DNA from: M1-B18 sp048264125
Lineage (GTDB): Bacteria; Bacillota; Clostridia; Peptostreptococcales; Natronincolaceae
DNA length: 64,000 bases
Direction of reading: 5' to 3'
Assembly (NCBI GenBank): GCA_048264125.1
Contig: JBLXDM010000002.1
Span: 62,001 to 126,000 of the forward strand
The notes beneath the pieces are model-generated. The model worked only from the letters and a program-made list of their open reading frames with translations. It searched no databases and had not been told where the DNA came from. Positions 57,056 through 64,000 of the stretch are shown here, piece after piece. The translations under genes and the position numbers were made by a program. The stretch's first letter is position 1. Every line of letters starts with the position of its first letter.

Positions 57056-58342
57056 CTAGCTTATCGGCTCATATACATTAATTATTTGATGAATTTTTAT
57101 ACCGGTGGCTATATCATAATATAAAATCATTTGCTGATCCTTTTGTATCGACTTAAAGCTATGGGCAGCGGTTGGCATATATCTTGTGGCGAAGGATCGT
57201 ACAGCAGCAAGACCCAAGTACTCCATATTACCAACAGCCTCTAGATTTGCCTCCTGAATTTCCTCAGGAGCTATAACTACCTCAGTTTTTGGCAGCTGAA
57301 GATTAATTACCTCGTTACTGTATTTTCTTATTGTGCCCGTTGCTTCATCTATATTGATAGTAAAGGCATCCGCTGCAAAGGGTATACCCTCAATTACTGG
57401 CGTGAATTTAAACGAATATGTGGCATTCTTTTTCTCCGAGTCCTCTATTTTGCAGTATTCACTGATATATTCACCATTATAGAAGTCCTCCAGATATGTC
57501 CTTGCAATTTCAAAGGCCTCTACTTTACCTACATTATCTTTAGCACCAGTATTTTTCTTTAGCTCGCAGCTTCTGATATTGCCGTTTATGGCATCAATCC
57601 ATAGAAGACGCACCACTTCCTTGTCTTCGGTATACTCCAATTCATAATAATGTATGCCATCCTTTATGTTAATGGCTGTCTTTTCGTTGTTGAGCTCCAG
57701 GTCTGGAAGCCTAGGATATGCATCCACCGCAGCCTTTACAGCATCTTCAAATGCAATGTAATTTGGATGCCTATTAGGAGTAATGCTATGCCTGTATAGA
57801 CGAGTCGTTTCTTCGATATTTCCTGCCACCTGCACAAGGCCATAATCTCTGTTGGCATTTCTAAGCTTGGCGATGCTTCCATCAAGACTAAGATATATCA
57901 TCAGAAGCCGATCCAGACCTTCATAGGCCTTGTCCAAAAACTCTATATCATATTCCTCCAGCACCCTACCATTGGCTTGAAATTGTACATCCAGGTGGTG
58001 AATAAATGCATTCCTTAAGGCCTCAATAGCACTTAGGCTTTTGGTCATCTGAGGATTTGGATTACTATCTCTTTGGTTTAAGTCAACCCAATGCTGATAT
58101 GTAACCGACAACTCTTGAATAGTTCTCTGTAGATTTTTTAAAGAATCAGGCGAGCCAGTCTCCTTAAATTCCTTAGAATATTGCATGCTTTGACGGATAT
58201 TTCTTTCCACATTGGAGGAAATTAGCGTATTGACACTGTCCAACTTACCGCTTACGTCTGTTAATTTATAATATAAGGCTATATTGATGCAAAGGCTTAA
58301 AATTAACAAAAAGGCCAGGCCAATTTTCTGAACTTTCTTCAC
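57056..58342 (-). CDS. Membrane-anchored protein with PepSY/YcdB-like domains
   Basis: 428 residues. One N-terminal membrane helix (about 9-26), a long helical region (about 35-200) and a C-terminal beta-rich part (210-425) with two repeats of the PepSY/YcdB type. These include KVEAFEIARTYLEDFY, then GIPFAADAFTINIDEATGTI (about 310-330) and a third half-repeat EEIQEANLEAVGNM. The layout (TM, helical stalk, PepSY) resembles the germination protein YpeB, but no sequence-level match is clear. Start GTG at 58342, 8 nt after AAGGAGG. Cell-surface role, possibly spore or wall related. Confidence 0.72.
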   Translation of the reverse strand: MKKVQKIGLAFLLILSLCINIALYYKLTDVSGKLDSVNTLISSNVERNIRQSMQYSKEFKETGSPDSLKNLQRTIQELSVTYQHWVDLNQRDSNPNPQMTKSLSAIEALRNAFIHHLDVQFQANGRVLEEYDIEFLDKAYEGLDRLLMIYLSLDGSIAKLRNANRDYGLVQVAGNIEETTRLYRHSITPNRHPNYIAFEDAVKAAVDAYPRLPDLELNNEKTAINIKDGIHYYELEYTEDKEVVRLLWIDAINGNIRSCELKKNTGAKDNVGKVEAFEIARTYLEDFYNGEYISEYCKIEDSEKKNATYSFKFTPVIEGIPFAADAFTINIDEATGTIRKYSNEVINLQLPKTEVVIAPEEIQEANLEAVGNMEYLGLAAVRSFATRYMPTAAHSFKSIQKDQQMILYYDIATGIKIHQIINVYEPIS

Positions 58343-58444
58343 AAAAACCCCCTCCTTACCACTTGTCATCTAATATATATAATAACACAAAGTTGTAACA
58401 AAGAATATATTTTAATCCCGCTGAGTAGCCTGTGATTACTTTAC

Positions 58445-59194
58445 CTATTCCTGATATATCATCTTGACGGTCATTCCACCATCCACCACCATATTTGCGC
58501 CGGTAATAAAGGAGGCCGCCTCAGAGGTAAGATATAAGCAAAGGCCGGCTATGTCCCGAGGCCTACCGACCCTACCGACAGGATGCTGATTGTGGTCCGA
58601 AGGCTTAATGGCTTCATAGCTACCACATTCAATCCAGCCTGGGCTAATGGCATTCACCCTGATATTATAGCCACCAAGAGAAACCGCCAATGCATGGGTT
58701 AGGGCCAGTATGCCCCCCTTCGATGCACTATAGGCCTCTGTATTTGCCTCAGACATCATGGCTCTGGTAGAAGCCAAGTTAATTATGCAGCCTTTTTCCT
58801 GCAGCTTCATGACAGTACCACAGTGCTTGGAGCATAAAAATACCCCCGTGAGATTTATACCAATGATTTTATTCCAGGTCTCCAATTGCATAGTCAGCAG
58901 ATCCTCCTGATGATAGGAGATTGCTGCATTATTTATTAAAATATCTATAGAATCGTATAGTCGCAGGGCCTCTGCCACCATATATTTAACCTCTGGTTCC
59001 CGCGCTACATCCGTTTTAATAAAGCTGGCAATATATCCCTTGCCTCTTATTTCCTCCTCCAGAAGCCGGCCTTCTCTTTCCTTTATATCTGCTATGATTA
59101 CCCTGCCGCCCCCTTCTGCATAGGACCTAGCGATCTCTGCCCCTATTCCCTGTGCAGCACCGGTTACTACAATGGTTTTATTTTGATAATCCAT
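58445..59194 (-). CDS. Short-chain dehydrogenase/reductase (SDR)
   Basis: 249 residues, classical SDR. VVTGAAQGIGAEIARSYAEG (NAD(P) fold), DILINNAAISYHQED, catalytic Ser-Tyr-Lys in NLASTRAMMSEANTEAYSAS and the following KGG, and PGWIECG. C-terminal GANMVVDGGMTVKM. The substrate is not determined (glucose-dehydrogenase or sugar-alcohol type). Start at 59194 behind TTAGGGGGGATAAG. Stands between the YcdB-like gene and malic enzyme 2 without clear partners. Confidence 0.93.
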   Translation of the reverse strand: MDYQNKTIVVTGAAQGIGAEIARSYAEGGGRVIIADIKEREGRLLEEEIRGKGYIASFIKTDVAREPEVKYMVAEALRLYDSIDILINNAAISYHQEDLLTMQLETWNKIIGINLTGVFLCSKHCGTVMKLQEKGCIINLASTRAMMSEANTEAYSASKGGILALTHALAVSLGGYNIRVNAISPGWIECGSYEAIKPSDHNQHPVGRVGRPRDIAGLCLYLTSEAASFITGANMVVDGGMTVKMIYQE

Positions 59195-59271
59195 CTTATC
59201 CCCCCTAAAGAATTCCAGCAGCATAGTAATGGGCCTTTATATTTGAGGAAATTTCCCTCATCTTCAAAAAT

Positions 59272-59311
59272 AGGGACGGCACAAAATATAAGTTTATATA
59301 AGCGACGTCCC
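59272..59311 (-). terminator. Putative terminator of malic enzyme 2
   Basis: AGGGACG (59272-59278) pairs with CGTCCCT (59305-59311) with a 26-nt loop; long loop, moderate support. Confidence 0.55.
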
Positions 59312-59329
59312 TGTTGGTCTATTTAATTA

Positions 59330-60502
59330 TTACAGCCTTGCTACTCCTGTCTCTCTGGCAGCTTTGGCTACTGCCGCTGCGACATTGCTGACCACTTTGG
59401 GATCAAAGGGATCTGGTATGACATAATCGGCGCTTAGCTCCTTATCGTCAATTATTTCTGCAATTGCATAAGCGGCTGCGATTTTCATCTCCTCATTAAT
59501 CTCCTTTGCCCTTACATCTAAGGCCCCCCTAAATACCCCCGGAAAGGCCAGCACATTGTTTATCTGGTTGGCAAAGTCTGATCTGCCAGTTCCCACAACC
59601 CTTGCACCTGCCTCCAAAGCCAGATCCGGCATTATCTCCGGTGTAGGATTGGCCATTGCAAAAACAATGGCGTCTTCCCTCATGGCGCTTATCATTTCCT
59701 TTGTTACTATGTTAGGAGCCGAAACACCTATAAATACGTCTGAGTCCTTCATTGCCTCGGTTAAATTTCCCCTTAGCCCCCTTGGGTTTGTAATGGCCGC
59801 CATTTTTTCCTGATAGGGATTGTTATAGGAGGCACCACTATAGATTATGCCCTTGCTGCCAGCCAGTATGATATCCTGAACACCTATCTTTAACAGCAGC
59901 TTTGCTATAGCTATGCCCGCAGAGCCTGCCCCGTTTATTACTACCCTAAGGTCCGTAAAGCTCTTTTCCACCAGCTTCAGGGCATTAATCAGACCCGCCA
60001 GCACCACAATTGCCGTTCCGTGCTGATCATCATGAAAAACCGGAATATCTAGGGCCGCCTTCAGCCTGTCCTCAATTTCGAAGCATCTTGGGGCTGAAAT
60101 ATCCTCTAGATTTATACCCCCAAAGGTAGGTGCCATATATGTAACGGTTTTTACTATTTCCTCAACATCCTTGGTACTCAGACATATTGGGAATGCATCT
60201 ACATCGGCAAAGCTTTTAAATAGTATTGCCTTCCCCTCCATCACCGGCATTGCTGCCTCAGGGCCAATATCTCCTAATCCCAGCACAGCAGTCCCGTCGG
60301 AAACCACCGCCACAAGATTCCCCTTTGAGGTATATTTATAAACATTTTCTACATTTTCGTGTATTTTTTTACATGGTTCAGCAACACCCGGAGTATATGC
60401 CAGGCTTAGGTCGCTTCTATTTTCCACCTTCACCTTCGAATGTATTTCAAGCTTTCCCTTCTTCTCCTCATGTAAAGCTAAGCTCATTTCAAAAGCATTC
60501 AT
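59330..60502 (-). CDS. NAD(P)-dependent malic enzyme, stand-alone paralogue
   Basis: 390 residues, same layout as the enzyme at 16028-17203: LAYTPGVAEPC, GDIGPEAAMPVMEGKA, FHDDQHGTAIVV, VVINGAGSAG and MANPTPEI. Both lack the PTA-like extension of long malic enzymes. Here no transporter or two-component system adjoins, so it may serve a constitutive anaplerotic or NADPH role, while the other copy answers to malate (inference). ATG at 60502 with GGGAAGTGGAAGT upstream. Confidence 0.94.
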   Translation of the reverse strand: MNAFEMSLALHEEKKGKLEIHSKVKVENRSDLSLAYTPGVAEPCKKIHENVENVYKYTSKGNLVAVVSDGTAVLGLGDIGPEAAMPVMEGKAILFKSFADVDAFPICLSTKDVEEIVKTVTYMAPTFGGINLEDISAPRCFEIEDRLKAALDIPVFHDDQHGTAIVVLAGLINALKLVEKSFTDLRVVINGAGSAGIAIAKLLLKIGVQDIILAGSKGIIYSGASYNNPYQEKMAAITNPRGLRGNLTEAMKDSDVFIGVSAPNIVTKEMISAMREDAIVFAMANPTPEIMPDLALEAGARVVGTGRSDFANQINNVLAFPGVFRGALDVRAKEINEEMKIAAAYAIAEIIDDKELSADYVIPDPFDPKVVSNVAAAVAKAARETGVARL

Positions 60503-60682
60503 ACTTCCACTTCCCTTCGGTTTCTTAGCAGGTTCAATAGCTGCATATATTTACATTTTATGATTCTTTTAGCAGGATGTCTAGGGCTTTATACACAATT
60601 TACATTTAACCCTCAACTTAACAAGGGAAACCCCTAACAGCCCCCAGGTCTAACAAATTGAAAAGCATAACTAACTAGACAT

Positions 60683-60714
60683 CAAAAAGGATGCTAGACA
60701 AAGCATAGCATCCT
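60683..60714 (-). terminator. Terminator of the OmpR-type two-component operon
   Basis: AGGATGCTA (60688-60696) pairs with TAGCATCCT (60706-60714), followed by TTTTT on the minus strand. Confidence 0.85.
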
Positions 60715-60738
60715 GATGATAGCCCACATTTACTTTTT

Positions 60739-62817
60739 TTATTCCCTATACTTAGGCATTTGTATGATGGCCTTAAATAAGTCTCCATCTATTTCAATGC
60801 TAAAGTGCCCTTTTTGAATATCTATGAGGCTCTTAGCTATTGAAAGGCCCAGGCCGCTGCCCTGACTGCTTCTGGATTCCTCGCCCCTCTTAAAGCGCTC
60901 CATCAGCTCATCGGCGGATATGTTTAATTCATAGGCGGATATATTTTTGATTACCAACGAAACCTCACTGCCTAAATCCTCAATGCTTAAATATACACGG
61001 GAACCCCTTTGAGCATATTTAAATATGTTGGAGAAGAGATTCTCAACAGCCCTCCAGAATAGCTTTCCGTCAGCGGCTATATAGACCCTCTCAGCCGGTT
61101 GACTTATTTTGAATTCCAGCTGAAGCTCCTCCACTTTATCATTAAGCTCCCCCAAGCCCTGAGTTATAAGGGAAACCATATCAATTTTTTCAAAGCTCAC
61201 CGGTATATTGCCACTGGTGGCTTTGGCGGCTTCAAAGAGGTCATCCGTCAGCAGCTTTAATCTCTGGGATTTCTGTTCTAATACTTCAATATATTCCTTT
61301 AGCTTTTCTGGATTTTCCTCCTGCTTCAGCAGATCTACATAGGTTATTATGGAGGTTAGGGGTGTCCTTATATCATGGGAGACATTGGTTATCAGCTCTG
61401 TCTTAAGCCTTTCACTCTTCAGCTCATTGTCAACGGCCTTATTCAAACCCTCGGCTATGGTATTTATATTGGCGGCAAGACTACCGAATTCCCCCTTACC
61501 CTTAACATCTATTTTATGATGAAGCTCACCATTTTTAATTAGCTCTACACCCTCTTTAATCTTATTAAATTCCTTAACCCGCTTTAATGTCAGCCATGCT
61601 GCTGCTGCCATGGTTATGGGGAACATGAAGAAGGTAATAACAAGCACTAGCGGGTAGCCAATGATAATCACAACCAGCTTAATTCCCGTGCTTCCGCTAT
61701 TATACACATCCCTTAAGAATTTAAAGATATTATAGAAAAACCGATATATCAGCGTATTGCTTAGAAAGCTTTTATTCTTCAGCTGCTTAACAAGGGACAG
61801 CACCAATATAAATCCTAATGTAGCAAGAATTGTTGTAACAGGTATCATAACCATATAGCTTTCGGTAAAATTGATGGATTCAGCAATACCAAACCATAGC
61901 AATATAAGCATCAGTCCGAGAAAAAGCTTTATATCATTATATAATCTGTCTAAAGGATTGAGGTGCAGCTCCTTGTCATCCGAGTCCCTTCTCCCTACAA
62001 CCAGACATAAATATATGAAGGCCAGTAAAAATGCCAGCATCAGTCCCCCGATTTTCAATAGAGCCTCTCGGGCTATAACTCTGTCATCCTCCCAGTCCTT
62101 GATCCTTGGGTTCAGAAACTCATCGCTGAAGGCGACATAAACCACATTGTTGGCTTCATTAGCTTCGTACATATACTCAGATGCCCAATAGAACCGCCTA
62201 TTTGAGCCCACCTCATGGGGATATACTCTGCTTTCCGTTTCATCAATCAAAAAGTACGCCGGGAAGGACTCAAAGTAATCCTTGTCCTCTCTAGGGCTGT
62301 TGGTATAAATATTTACTCCATCATAGGCATAGTACATTATACCCGTATATTTAACCAAGCCTTTTAATAGCCTGTTGTATTCCTTAAGATCGTCACTGAT
62401 CAGTCGTTCTCTAAGCTGACTTATTTTTTCTGGATTTTGCTCCTTAAACCTCAGGAAGTTTTCTTCATAGCTGACGCTATGGTCAAAGGTATAGCTGTCG
62501 TTTTGATACTGTTGGAAGAGCGCCTCCTCATGCCCATAAATTTCCTCTTCCGTTCTAGCCTCCCCCCTTAACACCGCTTCCTCATTTTTATATTGATTCA
62601 AAAGCCTGTTCAGGCTTCTTAAAATATCACTGCTTTCTCTAAGGTAGGCATTGCTTTGAAAATAATTTTCATCGAATATCATTTCTACATTCTCAACATC
62701 AGCGACAACTATATCCATAAAGGAAGCAAAGGCCCCCGTCAAGCAGGCAATAGCAATAGCAAATACGATCAATTTTGTTATTAACGAATGACTATAGCTT
62801 TTCAATTTTATATCCAA
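60739..62817 (-). CDS. Sensor histidine kinase with large N-terminal multi-TM sensor
   Basis: 692 residues. TM1 at about 14-36, an extracytoplasmic domain (about 37-245), then a run of further membrane segments between about 250 and 415. HAMP-like linker (about 415-460), phosphoacceptor His in NVSHDIRTPLTSIITYVDLL, and HATPase with NLFSNIFKYA and GSGLGLSIAKSLID. Sensed signal unknown. Gene overlaps the upstream regulator by 26 nt. The TTG at 62817 touches GGGGAG; a TTG at 62805 is an alternative start. Confidence 0.9.
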   Translation of the reverse strand: MDIKLKSYSHSLITKLIVFAIAIACLTGAFASFMDIVVADVENVEMIFDENYFQSNAYLRESSDILRSLNRLLNQYKNEEAVLRGEARTEEEIYGHEEALFQQYQNDSYTFDHSVSYEENFLRFKEQNPEKISQLRERLISDDLKEYNRLLKGLVKYTGIMYYAYDGVNIYTNSPREDKDYFESFPAYFLIDETESRVYPHEVGSNRRFYWASEYMYEANEANNVVYVAFSDEFLNPRIKDWEDDRVIAREALLKIGGLMLAFLLAFIYLCLVVGRRDSDDKELHLNPLDRLYNDIKLFLGLMLILLWFGIAESINFTESYMVMIPVTTILATLGFILVLSLVKQLKNKSFLSNTLIYRFFYNIFKFLRDVYNSGSTGIKLVVIIIGYPLVLVITFFMFPITMAAAAWLTLKRVKEFNKIKEGVELIKNGELHHKIDVKGKGEFGSLAANINTIAEGLNKAVDNELKSERLKTELITNVSHDIRTPLTSIITYVDLLKQEENPEKLKEYIEVLEQKSQRLKLLTDDLFEAAKATSGNIPVSFEKIDMVSLITQGLGELNDKVEELQLEFKISQPAERVYIAADGKLFWRAVENLFSNIFKYAQRGSRVYLSIEDLGSEVSLVIKNISAYELNISADELMERFKRGEESRSSQGSGLGLSIAKSLIDIQKGHFSIEIDGDLFKAIIQMPKYRE

Positions 62818-63478
62818 CTCCCCACACCACCTTCAAATATTTTGGCTCCTTAGGATTTATTTCAATCTTTTCCCTAATCTTTCTAATATGAACCGCAATC
62901 GTGTTTTCAGCATTTATAGCCTCTTCTCTCCATACCTTTTCGTATATATCATCGATAGAAAAAACTCTACCGGCGTTGGCGGTTAAAAGCTTTAAAATCT
63001 TATATTGAACAGGTGTGAGATATATTTCGTCGCCATCTACCGTTATGCTCTTTTTTTCATCGTCTATTTCCAGACCACCGCTTCTATAGACATTAGTCCT
63101 GGTCTCCATGCTGCCAAGGGCTGTGTACCTTCTTAGCTGTGATTTTACTCGAGCTATAAGCTCCAGTGGATTGAAGGGCTTTGTTATATAATCGTCTGCT
63201 CCCATGTTCAATCCGATGATTTTATCCGTATCCTCTGCCTTTGCAGACACCATAATTACAGGAATATTATTTTCCTCCCTAAGCTTCATGGTGGCCCTAA
63301 TACCATCCATTTTCGGCATCATAATATCCATAATAATAAGATGCACTTCGTTGCTTTCTATTAGCTCCAAGGCCTCAAGACCATTAAAGGCCTTTAAAAT
63401 TCTGTAGCCCTCATTTGTTAAATAGATACTGATTGCCTCAACTATCTCCCTATCATCATCACAAACCAATATATTCAC
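62792..63478 (-). CDS. OmpR/PhoB-family response regulator (VanR-like)
   Basis: 228 residues. Receiver with D7-D9, phosphoacceptor D51 (LIIMDIMMPKMDG) and Lys in YITKPFNPLEL. Winged-helix C-domain with LTPVQYKILKLLTANAGRVF, EKVWREEAINAENTIAVHIR and KIREKIE, ending VVWGVGYKIEKL. Typical of VanR/PhoP-like regulators of envelope functions. Start GTG at 63478 behind GGGGTG. Upstream direct repeats at 63557-63598 could be its own binding site. Confidence 0.94.
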   Translation of the reverse strand: MNILVCDDDREIVEAISIYLTNEGYRILKAFNGLEALELIESNEVHLIIMDIMMPKMDGIRATMKLREENNIPVIMVSAKAEDTDKIIGLNMGADDYITKPFNPLELIARVKSQLRRYTALGSMETRTNVYRSGGLEIDDEKKSITVDGDEIYLTPVQYKILKLLTANAGRVFSIDDIYEKVWREEAINAENTIAVHIRKIREKIEINPKEPKYLKVVWGVGYKIEKL

Positions 63479-63556
63479 CCTTCATCACCCCGGTAGATTA
63501 ATTTGTTCATATTATACCACACCCCTTATTCTTTACTATAAGCTAATAATAACAAT

Positions 63557-63598
63557 CAAATCTTAATATATTCTTCATGCAAATCTTAATATTTTCTT
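63557..63598 (-). promoter_or_regulatory. Direct repeat, candidate OmpR-type binding site
   Basis: CAAATCTTAATAT(A/T)TTCTT occurs at 63557-63575 and 63580-63598, 23 bp apart, upstream of the regulator gene. In sense orientation each carries TTAAGATTTG. Confidence 0.55.
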
Positions 63599-63716
63599 AA
63601 TGCCTCTATTAGCTTTACAATCTTGCAAATAGTGAGCAAAACACCCGTAAGGAGCATTGAGAGCTATTAGTCACGAATTTAAACAAGCTGCTGGAAATAT
63701 AATAGAAGCTTTTCTT

Positions 63717-63747
63717 AGTCAAAGGACTGTCCTTTGACTTTTTTTAT
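63717..63747 (+). terminator. Orphan terminator hairpin before the PadR gene
   Basis: AGTCAAAGG pairs with CCTTTGACT, then TTTTTT on plus. No supported gene precedes it on plus. It lies in the 389-bp gap 63479-63867, which otherwise holds the direct repeat and PadR control region. Confidence 0.75.
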
Positions 63748-63795
63748 ATAGAAATAATGCTTTTAAATTTTTATAATTAAATTGTAAATTTTATA

Positions 63796-63824
63796 TTGAC
63801 ATTGGGCATATAATAAAATACGAT
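63796..63824 (+). promoter_or_regulatory. Promoter of the PadR gene
   Basis: Consensus TTGACA (63796-63801), 17-bp spacer, TACGAT (63819-63824). Confidence 0.75.
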
Positions 63825-63834
63825 ATACCTAGTA

Positions 63835-63853
63835 ATACTAAATATATAGTATA
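63835..63853 (+). promoter_or_regulatory. Putative PadR operator
   Basis: ATACTA (63835-63840) and TAGTAT (63848-63853) form a 6-bp-arm palindrome just downstream of the promoter, a position suited to autorepression. Confidence 0.45.
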
Positions 63854-63867
63854 AAAGGATGATTTCA

Positions 63868-64000
63868 TGTACGAAATAGGAAAGCAGCTGAAAAAGGGTG
63901 TCATTGAAATATTGGTACTGAAGCTATTAAGCACCGAAAATATGTACGGCTATCAGATCATTCAGGCTTTAGACAATAGAAGCAATGGAATATTCAAAAT
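63868..64000 (+). CDS. PadR family transcriptional regulator, 5' part only
   Basis: The first 44 codons before the window ends. MYEIGKQLKKGVIEILVLKL and LSTENMYGYQIIQALDNRS (residues 21-39) are the opening winged-helix residues of PadR regulators ('L..G..E..IL..L....YGY.I...L'). ATG follows AAAAGGATGATTTC. PadR genes often precede a membrane or ABC transporter gene, which cannot be seen here. Confidence 0.88.

Noticed and set aside
57056..58342. Firm assignment as germination protein YpeB
   Set aside because: Layout is similar but sequence segments do not match YpeB clearly, and no SleB gene is adjacent.
63640..63740. Short plus-strand peptide ending in the terminator hairpin
   Set aside because: About 23 codons from a TTG with poor ribosome spacing; the C-terminus is the hairpin itself.

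Overview
The window is AT-rich DNA from an anaerobic, spore-forming member of the Clostridia. The family cannot be fixed from this sequence. The evidence is small CotF-type coat proteins, a rubrerythrin, a DUF3793 protein, an EtfAB/acyl-CoA dehydrogenase set, CIRCE-controlled groESL, and purine and TPP riboswitches. There is no rRNA, tRNA, CRISPR array or intact transposon. Most genes lie on the minus strand.

Layout: 1-3.0 kb holds the 5' end of an AIR-synthase-like gene, an unrecognised possible ART-fold gene, a tiny Cys-rich protein, a rubrerythrin, a DUF1461 membrane protein and the first of four unusual small hydrophobic proteins. 3.0-6.1 kb is a TPP-riboswitch operon (thiamine-binding DUF77 protein plus ThiXYZ-type transporter). 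6.1-11.1 kb carries ligA, pcrA and a RelE/ParE-Phd type toxin-antitoxin pair. 11.2-14.7 kb is a divergent TetR/rifampicin phosphotransferase (rph) pair with two near-identical palindromes on the facing promoters. 14.7-19.6 kb is a malate module (CitA/CitB-type two-component system, malic enzyme, 2HCT transporter). 19.7-27.8 kb is mixed: DUF3793, PHP hydrolase, three more hydrophobic mini-proteins, dapG-type aspartokinase, a YerC regulator, a soluble Rossmann-MCP fusion, an FAD oxidoreductase and a metallophosphoesterase.

27.8-45.5 kb is the purine regulon. In transcription order it has an NCS2 purine permease, then purK-E-C-S-Q-L-F-M-N-H-D, preceded by a tandem guanine plus PRPP riboswitch. 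Separately, guaB lies behind its own guanine riboswitch and is followed by guaA. A 6S-RNA-like rod structure lies just beyond purD. 45.7-48.4 kb has a FlK-like thioesterase, an Fe-S aldo/keto reductase and coat proteins. 49.1-52.6 kb is an (R)-hydratase, acyl-CoA dehydrogenase, EtfB, EtfA operon. 52.9-55.1 kb is groES-groEL under CIRCE. 55.3-64 kb has DUF554, an 8-oxoguanine glycosylase, a membrane-anchored PepSY/YcdB-like protein, an SDR, a second malic enzyme, an OmpR-type two-component system and the start of a PadR regulator.

The least explained features are: (1) the four-member two-block LLFFFLLLV mini-protein family; (2) phased heptanucleotide arrays beginning 5-8 nt after the stop codons of pcrA, purH and guaB; (3) the Rossmann-MCP fusion; (4) the TetR/rph operator pair; (5) the 6S-like RNA next to the purine operon. 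The tandem guanine/PRPP riboswitch belongs to a known class but is the best regulatory device in the window.
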